Positions 23,224 through 30,860 of a DNA stretch of 48,664 nt are shown one piece after another. The stretch covers positions 1-48,664 of the forward strand of contig ONQD01000024.1 of assembly GCA_900319865.1 (NCBI GenBank). Direction: 5' to 3'. The first letter of the stretch is position 1; every line of letters begins with the position of its first letter. The stretch comes from an uncultured Bacteroidales bacterium. GTDB lineage: Bacteria > Bacteroidota > Bacteroidia > Bacteroidales > P3. The notes under the pieces are model-generated. The model saw only the letters and a program-made list of their open reading frames with translations, did no database searches and was not told the DNA's origin. The translations under genes were made by a program, and so were the position numbers.

Positions 23224-24390
23224 TTATTTCCGGGTTCGGATATTGCTTATCCGGATGGTGGCGATTTCGTCGTTCCATTCAAGGCTCTGCCAGTTGTTGG
23301 AGAGACCGTTGTTGGGTGTGGCGTGATAGCCGGGAATGCCCCAGATGTGTATTTCGCTGTCGAAGAACAGCTCCTCCTCAGTGTAGTTGGCGTTCAGAAT
23401 CAGGCTGGTGTGTACTTCGTTGCTGCCCGGGGTGGGGCGGGTTTTGCAGAAGTATCCCACGATTCTGCCATAAGGCACAGGCTCATTATAGAGCATATTG
23501 CCCTGAAGGGTCAGTGTGTCTTGTATCTTCTCACAGCTGAGGAGCTTGAAGGTGCTCTCGGACTTTTTGGTCTTCACCAGCTCTATAACGAACCGCGTAC
23601 CCAAGTCTATCTCTGCCGAAGTTACCTTTTTGATGTCCTTATTGGATTGCGGGACATTGTTTTTGACCATTTTATCCCAAGCCAGAATGGGGTCGATGTT
23701 GAAGAACATGGAGTTCACCCGGAACTTGTTCCGGTCCAAAGCCACAATGTCGTAGTTGTGTCCGTCGATAATCCTGAAAGAGTTCGACTGACGTTTCAGG
23801 TCGTAAGTGTTCAGCAGTATGTTTTCGTGCGCCAGGCTTACTACATGCACGGCTGTGCGGGGGTACATCCCGTTGCCCGACGACAGGATGGCATAGAACA
23901 GCATTTGGTATTGCAACTGGGTTTTGTTCCTCAGATTGGTGTCACCGCCATAGTGTTGGCACAGAATGTCCTGCCCAAGGTATTTGTAATAGTAGCCCAT
24001 GGGTTCGCAAGGACACCGGTCTATCACTTGGTTGGACAGCGAAATAATCTTTTTTGCTTCCGACAAGCTGTACACTTTTTTCTGCGACAGGATCGTGTTG
24101 ATTTCATCAAACTCGGGGAATTGGCCGCCGGGCGTGTAGTTGTCCATGTAGATTTGTCCGTAATAAAGCATTTGGATGTCGGCCAATTGCAATGTAGTGT
24201 CGGCGTCTTTTAGCCGTTTCACAAGTTTGGAAAAAATCCGTTTGCCCGACTTCCCATTCAGCACCTCCTGTATTTGTTCGTAGTTTGGGCCGGTGGGCTT
24301 CTGGGTGGCGGTGGTATCATTTCCTGTCTGTGCCCACAAGTGGCAGGACATCAGCAATATTGCGGCAGCAAGTAGTATTTTCTTCATCAA
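23224..24390 (-). CDS. Secreted DUF4919-like protein (388 aa)
   Basis: A signal peptide (MMKKILLAAAILLMSCHLWAQ; SPI-type, or a borderline lipobox at LMSC) is followed by a helical domain with NYEQIQEVLNGKSGKRIFSK and ADIQMLYYGQIYMDNYTPGG. This arrangement is like Bacteroidales DUF4919 proteins. The second half (about residues 205-388) is beta-rich: FRVNSMFFNIDPILAWDKM ... GTRFVIELVKTK, and its role is unknown. Two Met at the start are possible initiators. It lies between the PspC gene and the strong hairpin at 24406-24448, so it is a separate transcript from the M3 peptidase upstream. Confidence 0.6.
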   Translation of the reverse strand: MMKKILLAAAILLMSCHLWAQTGNDTTATQKPTGPNYEQIQEVLNGKSGKRIFSKLVKRLKDADTTLQLADIQMLYYGQIYMDNYTPGGQFPEFDEINTILSQKKVYSLSEAKKIISLSNQVIDRCPCEPMGYYYKYLGQDILCQHYGGDTNLRNKTQLQYQMLFYAILSSGNGMYPRTAVHVVSLAHENILLNTYDLKRQSNSFRIIDGHNYDIVALDRNKFRVNSMFFNIDPILAWDKMVKNNVPQSNKDIKKVTSAEIDLGTRFVIELVKTKKSESTFKLLSCEKIQDTLTLQGNMLYNEPVPYGRIVGYFCKTRPTPGSNEVHTSLILNANYTEEELFFDSEIHIWGIPGYHATPNNGLSNNWQSLEWNDEIATIRISNIRTRK

Positions 24391-24405
24391 TGATTCGTTA
24401 TAAAT

Positions 24406-24448
24406 CCGCCTGTCCGTATCTGCCGTTGGGACAGATACGGACAGGCGG
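24406..24448 (-). terminator. Terminator of the M3 peptidase gene
   Basis: Perfect 17-bp arms (24406-24422 and 24432-24448; CCGCCTGTCCGTATCTG and complement) and a 9-nt loop. On the minus strand it is followed by ATTTAT, a weak T-run. It lies 11 bases past the stop at 24460. Confidence 0.75.
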
Positions 24449-24459
24449 TTATTGTTCTC

Positions 24460-26559
24460 TTAAATAAGGCCGCGGTCTTTCAGCAGCGGTGTTACGCTGG
24501 GCTCCTGTCCGCGGAATTCAATATACATTTTCATGGGGTCGATGGTGTTGCCGCTCTCCAGTATGTGGCGGAACTTCTTGGCCAGCACGGGGTTGAACAG
24601 GTCACCGCTCTCCACAAAGGCTGCAAAGGCATCGTGGTCGAGAATGGCTGTCCACGTGTAGCTATAGTAGCCGGCATCGTATCCCGTGGTGAAAATATGT
24701 TGGAAATAGGGGCTCTTGTATCGGCTGATGATTTCGGGAATCAGTCCAATGCTGTTCAGGAAGTTGGTCTCAAACTCGTTGGGGTCGATGTGCTGTTTTT
24801 CCAGCAGGCTGTAGTATTCCATGTCGAGAAGTGAGGCAGCCAACAACTCGGTGTTGATAAAACCTTGTCCGTAGGTTTGAGCGGCAGCGATTTTTGCAAT
24901 CAGCTGGTCGGGGATGGGCTCGCCGGTTTTGTAATGTTTGGCATAAGTTTTCATTACCTGTGGGTTGCGGCACCAGTTCTCCATAATCTGCGAAGGCAGC
25001 TCCACGAAGTCGCGAGGCACGTTGGTGCCAGCCAATGAGGGATAGTGGCATTTGCTCAAAAGGCCGTGCAGGGCGTGTCCAAACTCGTGGAACAGGGTCT
25101 CGCTCTCGTCGAAATTGAGCAACGAGGGTTTGTCGGCGGTCGGCTTGGTGAAGTTGCACACCACCTGAATGATGGGGATTACATTCTTCCCGTCGCGGTC
25201 CACTTTCTGTCCGCGGAACTCGGTCATCCAAGCACCGCTGCGTTTACTAGCGCGGGGATGAAAGTCCATATACAGGATGCCAATCACCTGGCCGTTGTCA
25301 ATCACCTCATACACATGAGCCTCCTTGTTGTATGTAGGCAGCGTGTCGTTTTCACGGAAGGTGATGCCATACAGCTTGTTGGCGGTGGCGAAAGCACCTT
25401 CACGCACATTGTCCAGCGAGAAGTAGGGGCGAACCACTTCGTCCTCGAGGTCGTATTTCTCTTTGCGCAGTTTCTCGCTATAGTAACGCCAGTCCCAAGG
25501 CTCCAGTTTCGCACCTTTCTCGTCGGCCTGAATCATCTTCTGGTATTCGGCACATTCTTTTTTGGCTTTTGCCAGCGCGGGGGTCCAAATCTGCATCAAG
25601 CAATTGTCCACAGCGGCAGGGGTTTTGGCCAGACAGTTCTCCAGCACATAGTCGGCGTGGGTTCTGTAGCCCAATATGTTGGCACGCTCCAGGCGCAGGT
25701 TCACCAGCGTGTCGATAATCTTGGTATTATCAAACTCGCCCCCGTTGCAACGCTGGGTGTAGGCATCCCACATCTGTTTGCGTAGTTCGCGGTCGGAGCA
25801 GTTCTGCATGAAAGGCTCCCAGCTGGGCAGGTTCAGTTTGAACACCAGTTTGCCCTTGGTGGCCTCGTCGGCGTCGGCGGTCTCCTTGGCGGCGGCTATC
25901 TGGTCGGCTCCCAGTCCGGCAGGGGCTTCATCCAGCACCAGCTGATAGGCGTTGGTGGCTTTCAGCACATTCTGTGCAAAACGCAGGGTGAGTGAAGCTA
26001 TCTGCTCGTTCAGCTCGCGGAAACGGGCCTGCTTGTCGGCCGGCACGTTGGCACCGCTGCGCACAAAGCCCTTGTATGTCTCCTCCAGCAGACGTGCCTG
26101 CTCGGGGTTGAGGTTCAAGCTCTCACGCTGGTCGTAAACGGTCTTGATGCGTTCAAACAATTTGGCGTTCAGCGCAATGTTGTCCGAGTGTGCCGACAGC
26201 AGGGGAGTCACCTCCTCGGCTATGGCTTCCATCTCGTCGCTGTTTTCGCACTCGCTCAGGTTGAAGAACACGCCGGCCACCTTGTCCAGCAAGCTGCCGC
26301 TGTATTCATAAGCCTCAATGGTGTTTTCGAAAGTCGGCGCCTCGCTGTTGTTCACAATGTCGTCGATTTCCTTCATCTGTTGTTTCATACCCTCTTTGAA
26401 GGCGGGCATGTAGTGTTCGGTCTTGATTCTACCGAAGTCGGGGATTTCATACGGTGTTCCCCATTCCGAAAAGAAAGGATTGTCCATTTTTGATTTGCAA
26501 CCGGTCGTCAGCACGGCAGTCATGGCGATGCCAACGGCTAAAAGAGTTAATTTTTTCAT
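24460..26559 (-). CDS. M3-family zinc metallopeptidase lipoprotein, peptidyl-dipeptidase Dcp-like (699 aa)
   Basis: A lipoprotein signal (AVLTTGC, Cys21) precedes a full-length M3 peptidase. Landmarks: NPFFSEWGTPYEIPDFGRIK at the start of the domain, VQFDESETLFHEFGHALHGL-like region with the zinc motif HEFGH near residue 490 and LPSQIMENWC further on (third zinc ligand region), and the long helical end typical of Dcp. The family cleaves short peptides, often removing C-terminal dipeptides. A lipid anchor places this copy in the periplasm or on the surface. It is the last gene of a run of minus-strand genes and is closed by the hairpin at 24406-24448. Confidence 0.93.
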   Translation of the reverse strand: MKKLTLLAVGIAMTAVLTTGCKSKMDNPFFSEWGTPYEIPDFGRIKTEHYMPAFKEGMKQQMKEIDDIVNNSEAPTFENTIEAYEYSGSLLDKVAGVFFNLSECENSDEMEAIAEEVTPLLSAHSDNIALNAKLFERIKTVYDQRESLNLNPEQARLLEETYKGFVRSGANVPADKQARFRELNEQIASLTLRFAQNVLKATNAYQLVLDEAPAGLGADQIAAAKETADADEATKGKLVFKLNLPSWEPFMQNCSDRELRKQMWDAYTQRCNGGEFDNTKIIDTLVNLRLERANILGYRTHADYVLENCLAKTPAAVDNCLMQIWTPALAKAKKECAEYQKMIQADEKGAKLEPWDWRYYSEKLRKEKYDLEDEVVRPYFSLDNVREGAFATANKLYGITFRENDTLPTYNKEAHVYEVIDNGQVIGILYMDFHPRASKRSGAWMTEFRGQKVDRDGKNVIPIIQVVCNFTKPTADKPSLLNFDESETLFHEFGHALHGLLSKCHYPSLAGTNVPRDFVELPSQIMENWCRNPQVMKTYAKHYKTGEPIPDQLIAKIAAAQTYGQGFINTELLAASLLDMEYYSLLEKQHIDPNEFETNFLNSIGLIPEIISRYKSPYFQHIFTTGYDAGYYSYTWTAILDHDAFAAFVESGDLFNPVLAKKFRHILESGNTIDPMKMYIEFRGQEPSVTPLLKDRGLI

Positions 26560-26630
26560 ATTGTTCTTGTATTGTCTATTTCTGTTTCATTTGTATGTCA
26601 TCAGTGATAGACCTTCATCCCTTGAAAGTA

Positions 26631-27008
26631 CTATTGCTGCTCCGATTTCTTGCGTTCCAACTCAATGATTTTGTCAATCAATTGCTTGCTCATTGTCCTG
26701 TAGTATTTCAATCTTCTGTTCAGTGCTTCAACCTGCTGTTTATACGATATTATCAAATCCTCTTTGTACAGTTCTTTTTTGAACTCTTTACGTTCGTCCA
26801 GGTACTTGTTGTGAACCACCTTGTTGTTGGCGATGATGAAATCAATCTGTTTCTTCAGGCTCGCAATCTCCTTGTCTTTGTGAGCACACTGTCTTTTTAA
26901 CTTCTCATTTTCCTGTTCCAGCGACTGATATTTGTCTGTCAGCCATTTACAATACAATCCCAAACTGATTTGGGGTTTTATTGTAGGGTATTTTTTTTCT
27001 TCAGTCAT
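26631..27008 (-). CDS. Coiled-coil protein of unknown function (125 aa)
   Basis: Almost the whole protein (residues 25-120) is a charged coiled coil: DKYQSLEQENEKLKRQCAHK, DKEIASLKKQIDFIIANNKV, then LNRRLKYYRTMSKQL. There is no signal peptide. A short N-terminal region (KKYPTIKPQISLGLYCKWLT) resembles nothing I know. It lies 71 bases upstream of the M3 peptidase on the same strand. Function unknown. Confidence 0.6.
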   Translation of the reverse strand: MTEEKKYPTIKPQISLGLYCKWLTDKYQSLEQENEKLKRQCAHKDKEIASLKKQIDFIIANNKVVHNKYLDERKEFKKELYKEDLIISYKQQVEALNRRLKYYRTMSKQLIDKIIELERKKSEQQ

Positions 27009-27116
27009 CTTTATAATTATTAGACTTTTACCGCCACCTCGGCAGCCTGTTCCGCTATCCTCTTCTCCCCATATCCAACTGCTCCGTCCACAGCCTGCCC
27101 TCCGGTGTCGGCTTTG

Positions 27117-28553
27117 CTACTCATTGTTGCCGTTTCCGCAAATGGCCTGTATCACTTTCTCCACGCTACTCTCGCCCAAATGCTTGGCCTGTATTATGTT
27201 GTCCTCGTCTATCAAGTATATCTGCGGCGTAGTGGTAATGTCGTACACATCGTGCCAATCCACATTAGCCTCGCCGCCGTCCAGACTCAGCCATGTGGGG
27301 CTGGTCATGTTGTGGTCCTTCATAAACTTGCGCCACTCGGCGCGTGTCTTGTCGTCGGGGTCGCTGAGTATGGTAAATGCCCCGATGTCGTATTTGGCTT
27401 GATACTTCTCAAACACCTGGTACACCGTGGGAATGATGTGCTTGCAGTGGCCGCAGTTGGGCGACCAGAACACCAGCAGTTTCCACTTATAAGGCAAAGC
27501 ATGCAGCGAGTGCGGGTTGTGCAACGTGTCGAACAGTATCAGCTCCGGCGCCTCCTTGCCCACCAACAAGCGTTCCCACTTTGTGGCACGCATCAGTTCT
27601 TGCTCTATGTTGCTGGGTGTGGACCAGAAATTGTAGTCGCTCGCAAAGTAATTCTTCACCATGTGCACATACACCTCATCGTACACCATCACGTTGCTCT
27701 GCAAATATTTCTGTGTCAGCGTCAACGTCAAGTACTGGAACACTGTCGGGGCTTTCTTCGCCCGCTCCATCATGATGTCTATACTATGCTCAATCACCGA
27801 CGGCGGCGCATACTTCAAATACTCGTTATATAGCGACATCACCTGGTCGTAGAACACCTTTTTCGGAGTGCGGATTATGGCGTCATCCTCCAAAGCGATG
27901 TTGTCAAAGTAGTGCTCCAGATAGTAGTCTCTGCGTTGCGCCTCGCTCAGGGTGTCGCCCTTCTCGTCCACAATTGGGGGATACACCTCCTTGGTGGCGA
28001 GCATCATCTTCGACAGGAAACGTGAGGGATTCTCCTCTATCATGCCAATCTTCACCGAGTCCAGGCTCAACAACCGTTTGCGCTTGTATGCCATGAATTC
28101 CACCGAGTCCATCGAGAAGTACTTGTCGTCCAAATCTTTGGCATAATCCGCGTCAATGCGGTGGAAACGGTAGAAGAAATCATTTTCCGGGCTGCCTTTC
28201 ACCTTCATGTTAGTGGTCCAGTCCTCCTCGTCGGTCACAAAGTTGAAGAACGGTGGCTCATGATACACCACAAACTCCACATACTTGCCCTCCGGGTTAG
28301 CAAAGAAATACAGTCCGGGCGCCAAAGTATCGGTCTTGCTTTCAAACACAAAACGACCTTTCCTGTCGCGTAAAGCGGTATCGATAATGCTGTTGCCTTT
28401 GGCGAAATAGTGACCCATAAACATCATCGTGTCCTTGCCGTGATTGATGCTGAGGGTGATTTCGTAGCCTTGTTTCTTTCTGGCCTGGGCCGGCAGGGCC
28501 AGCATCAAGGCCAATGCGAAAAATAGAGTTGCTTTTATTATACGATTAATCAT
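27117..28553 (-). CDS. Secreted thioredoxin-like protein (TlpA-like with DUF5106-type middle region), 478 aa
   Basis: Starting at 28553 there is a clear signal peptide (MINRIIKATLFFALALMLAL). The N-terminal beta domain (DTMMFMGHYFAKGN ... GRFVFESKTDTLAPGLYFF) resembles DUF4369-type modules and the helical middle resembles DUF5106. The C-terminal thioredoxin fold contains the redox motif CGHC in VFWSPNCGHCKHIIPTVYQV and the cis-Pro in DITTTPQIYLIDED. Such proteins act as periplasmic thiol reductases or disulfide isomerases in Bacteroidota. An in-frame start at 28661 gives residues without signal character. Neighbours upstream are separated by a long gap. Confidence 0.85.
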   Translation of the reverse strand: MINRIIKATLFFALALMLALPAQARKKQGYEITLSINHGKDTMMFMGHYFAKGNSIIDTALRDRKGRFVFESKTDTLAPGLYFFANPEGKYVEFVVYHEPPFFNFVTDEEDWTTNMKVKGSPENDFFYRFHRIDADYAKDLDDKYFSMDSVEFMAYKRKRLLSLDSVKIGMIEENPSRFLSKMMLATKEVYPPIVDEKGDTLSEAQRRDYYLEHYFDNIALEDDAIIRTPKKVFYDQVMSLYNEYLKYAPPSVIEHSIDIMMERAKKAPTVFQYLTLTLTQKYLQSNVMVYDEVYVHMVKNYFASDYNFWSTPSNIEQELMRATKWERLLVGKEAPELILFDTLHNPHSLHALPYKWKLLVFWSPNCGHCKHIIPTVYQVFEKYQAKYDIGAFTILSDPDDKTRAEWRKFMKDHNMTSPTWLSLDGGEANVDWHDVYDITTTPQIYLIDEDNIIQAKHLGESSVEKVIQAICGNGNNE

Positions 28554-28819
28554 AATGCCCAATAACGCATTTCCGCTACTAATATTGTGCCCCGTGCGAA
28601 AAATAATGTATCTACATAGATTCACGATTAATTCAGAATGGATTCCCGATAAATTCAGCATCGATTCCAGTTCAATTCAACATCCCCTCCCGGTTAGTCC
28701 CTGAGTGTCCCGCGTCTCATCTTTGACTGTTTCGCCTCCCAGCCGCAGTCTTTCCACTCCTGAGATGGGGCTACATTTTTTCCCCAACATTTCCACAACC
28801 TTTTCCCATCCCTTTGGCC

Positions 28820-28860
28820 TCGGTGTAGGTTCGGTGTAGGTTCGCTATAGGTTCGCTCCA
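28820..28860. repeat. 11-bp tandem repeat, about 3.6 copies
   Basis: Units TCGGTGTAGGT (28820 and 28831), TCGCTATAGGT (28842) and a partial TCGCTCC. Related GGTTCG motifs in the other orientation lie at about 28876-28916, so the two halves can pair. Confidence 0.75.
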
Positions 28861-28920
28861 GCGGCGCTCCCATACTGAATCCAAAGCGAACCATCGGCGA
28901 ACCCACTCCGAACCCCTTTC

Positions 28921-28973
28921 GCCTCCGTTTCCTGTTCACCTCTTAATAAGTCCTTCATAAGCTTTTCTTCACC
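28921..28973 (-). repeat. 53-bp dispersed intergenic element, copy C
   Basis: Read on the minus strand it begins GGTGAAGAAAAGCTTATGAA and continues GGACTTATTAAGAGGTGAAC, matching copy A (20101-20153) in about 38 of 53 positions. It lies in the gap between the thioredoxin and deoxynucleoside kinase genes. Confidence 0.65.
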
Positions 28974-29218
28974 ATGAAGGTGAAGAGAGTTTTGTTTAGG
29001 GCTGAATGCGAAGTGGTAGGAGTGCGGAGGCGGAAGGGAGGCGGAGAAGAGGCGGAGGCGAGGCGGGAGGATAGGGTGAGGAGCCGGAGGGGAGAAGAGG
29101 GCGGGCGGGGATTGCAGAAGTGGTGGAAAGCCAACGGGAACGCGGTGTAGGGCAAAGGGAAGCGGGGAGCGGAGATGAGAAATTTGAAAAAATCTTCGAG
29201 TGGTTCAAAAAAAAATTG

Positions 29219-29226
29219 TATATTTG
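29219..29226 (+). promoter_or_regulatory. -7 promoter box for the deoxynucleoside kinase-led operon
   Basis: TATATTTG fits TAnnTTTG 73 bases before the ATG at 29299. An upstream TTTG exists at 29183-29186, but the 32-base spacing is too long. Confidence 0.55.
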
Positions 29227-29298
29227 CTTTTTTGAAAATGATATAATAGTGTGTCTATTCTTTTGGAGGTCAAAAGAATAGGCTAAAATGGATATGTT

Positions 29299-29925
29299 AT
29301 GCACATCGCTATTGCAGGAAATATAGGCTCGGGAAAGACAACATTGACAAGGTTGTTGGCTCGTCACTATGGGTATAGGCCCATTTTCGAGTCTACAGAG
29401 ACCAACCCGTATATCAATAGTTTTTATGAAGATATGCGCCGTTGGGCGTTCAATATCCAGATATACTATCTGCATACCCGCACCCGCCAACTGCTCGATA
29501 TCCATAAAGAAAACAAGAACATTATCCAGGACCGCACGCTGTATGAGGACGCCTACATTTTCACGCCCAACCTGCATGCGATGGGTTTGATGAACACGAG
29601 GGACTTTGAGAACTATCAGCACATTTTCGAGTTGGTGTCCTCGTTCCTCCAGCCGCCCGACCTTTTGATATACCTGCGGGCCGATGTGCCGACATTGATT
29701 CGCAATATCCAGTCGCGCGGACGCGAATACGAGAACAGTATCCGTCTGGATTATCTGACAGGGCTCAACAAGCGCTACGAGGACTGGATTGAGAAATACA
29801 GCCGGGGAAAGCTGATTGTGGTTGACCTCAACAAGCTGGATTTCGTGGCACACGAGGAGGATTTGGGAAAGATATATAATATGATTGACGCCGAGATTAA
29901 CTCGTTGTTCTCGGACGAAATATAA
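29299..29925 (+). CDS. Deoxynucleoside kinase (dNK family), 208 aa
   Basis: The P-loop is GNIGSGKTTLTRLLARHYG (residues 7-25). Then come the substrate-binding RPIFESTETNPYI, the DRTLYEDAYIF motif (the DRS element, about 72-82), the LIYLRADVPTL strand and the lid RGREYENSIRLDYL. The family phosphorylates deoxyadenosine, deoxyguanosine or deoxycytidine for nucleotide salvage. Bacteroidota copies lie next to housekeeping genes, as here (kdsB 58 bases downstream). Confidence 0.92.
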   Translation: MHIAIAGNIGSGKTTLTRLLARHYGYRPIFESTETNPYINSFYEDMRRWAFNIQIYYLHTRTRQLLDIHKENKNIIQDRTLYEDAYIFTPNLHAMGLMNTRDFENYQHIFELVSSFLQPPDLLIYLRADVPTLIRNIQSRGREYENSIRLDYLTGLNKRYEDWIEKYSRGKLIVVDLNKLDFVAHEEDLGKIYNMIDAEINSLFSDEI

Positions 29926-29983
29926 CTGATGTTTGCACCCTTGGGCAACAGGATAAAGAAACATTTAAATTGGAAGAGTAAAG

Positions 29984-30793
29984 ATGATTGACGTACCACA
30001 GTTCGACGCGAAATTGAAGGTGTTGGCCGTAATACCCGCACGCTATGAGTCGACCCGTTTTCCGGGCAAGCCTCTCGTGATGCTGGGCGGTAAGCCTTTG
30101 ATACAATGGGTGTGGGACGGGGTGAGAAGTATGTCCGGTTTGGATGATGTGGTGGTGGCCACCGACGATGAGCGTATTGCGACTGCGGTGCGCGGTTTCG
30201 GCGGCCGGGCCATGATGACGGGTAGCAACCACCGCAGTGGCACCGACCGCTGCTGCGAGGTGGTGTCGACCCTGAAGGCACAAGGCCAAGAGTATGACGT
30301 GGTGCTGAATGTGCAGGGCGACGAGCCTTTTGTGAATCAGGAGCAGCTGTACAAGCTTATTAATTGCTTTGTCCAGGAGAGTGTGCAGATTGCCACGCTG
30401 AAGACGCGTATACGCAGCACGGAAGAGCTGTTTTCGCCCGACAATGTGAAGGTGGTGTGCAACAGCAGGTGCGAGGCCATCTATTTCAGCCGTCAGCCCA
30501 TACCCTATATGCGCGGGGTGGAGCAGAGCCAATGGCTGGAGCGGCATGAATACTACAAGCATGTGGGCATTTATGCATTCCGTGCCGGCATTATGGACAG
30601 GCTGAAGGTGCTGCCTCCTTCGCCGCTGGAGAAGTGCGAATCGCTGGAGCAGCTGCGCTGGATTGAGCAGGGGTATACGTTGCGTGTGGTCGAGACAGAG
30701 GAGGCAAACATCGGTATTGACCGCCCTGAGGACTTGGCGCAGGCCGAGCTCAGGCTGAAAGACATTGAAAAGCAGAAGAGAAACAATCCGTAG
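29984..30793 (+). CDS. kdsB: 3-deoxy-manno-octulosonate cytidylyltransferase (KdsB), 269 aa
   Basis: The signature VIPARYESTRFPGKPLVMLG is at residues 11-30, followed by QWVWDGVRS, MTGSNHRSGTDRCCEV (the CTP/Kdo binding motif), VLNVQGDEPFVNQEQL, IYFSRQPIPYMRG, HVGIYAFRAGI and a C-terminal GIDRPEDLAQAELRL. It activates Kdo with CTP for lipopolysaccharide core synthesis, in the cytoplasm. It belongs to the plus-strand run 29299-35392. Slightly longer than the common 250 residues because of the C-terminal tail. Confidence 0.97.
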   Translation: MIDVPQFDAKLKVLAVIPARYESTRFPGKPLVMLGGKPLIQWVWDGVRSMSGLDDVVVATDDERIATAVRGFGGRAMMTGSNHRSGTDRCCEVVSTLKAQGQEYDVVLNVQGDEPFVNQEQLYKLINCFVQESVQIATLKTRIRSTEELFSPDNVKVVCNSRCEAIYFSRQPIPYMRGVEQSQWLERHEYYKHVGIYAFRAGIMDRLKVLPPSPLEKCESLEQLRWIEQGYTLRVVETEEANIGIDRPEDLAQAELRLKDIEKQKRNNP

Positions 30794-30860
30794 GCGGAAA
30801 GGGCGGTTGCTCTAAGGCAATACGGTGAAAATTAAAGAGATATAATAATAAAGACGTTTT

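Larger units (their letters stand above)
28554..29298. other. Long intergenic region with short repeats
   Basis: About 745 bases without a convincing gene; open frames inside are unsupported. It holds 11-bp tandem repeats (28820-28860), copy C of the 53-bp element (28921-28973), and a purine-rich stretch from 29020 to 29180 (GGAGGCGGAAGGGAGGCGGA-like). The -7 box at 29219 starts the next transcript. Confidence 0.6.

Noticed and set aside
28694-29155. Small minus-strand frames in the gap before the deoxynucleoside kinase
   Set aside because: Composition follows the purine-rich and repeat sequence; no start context, conserved motif or promoter.
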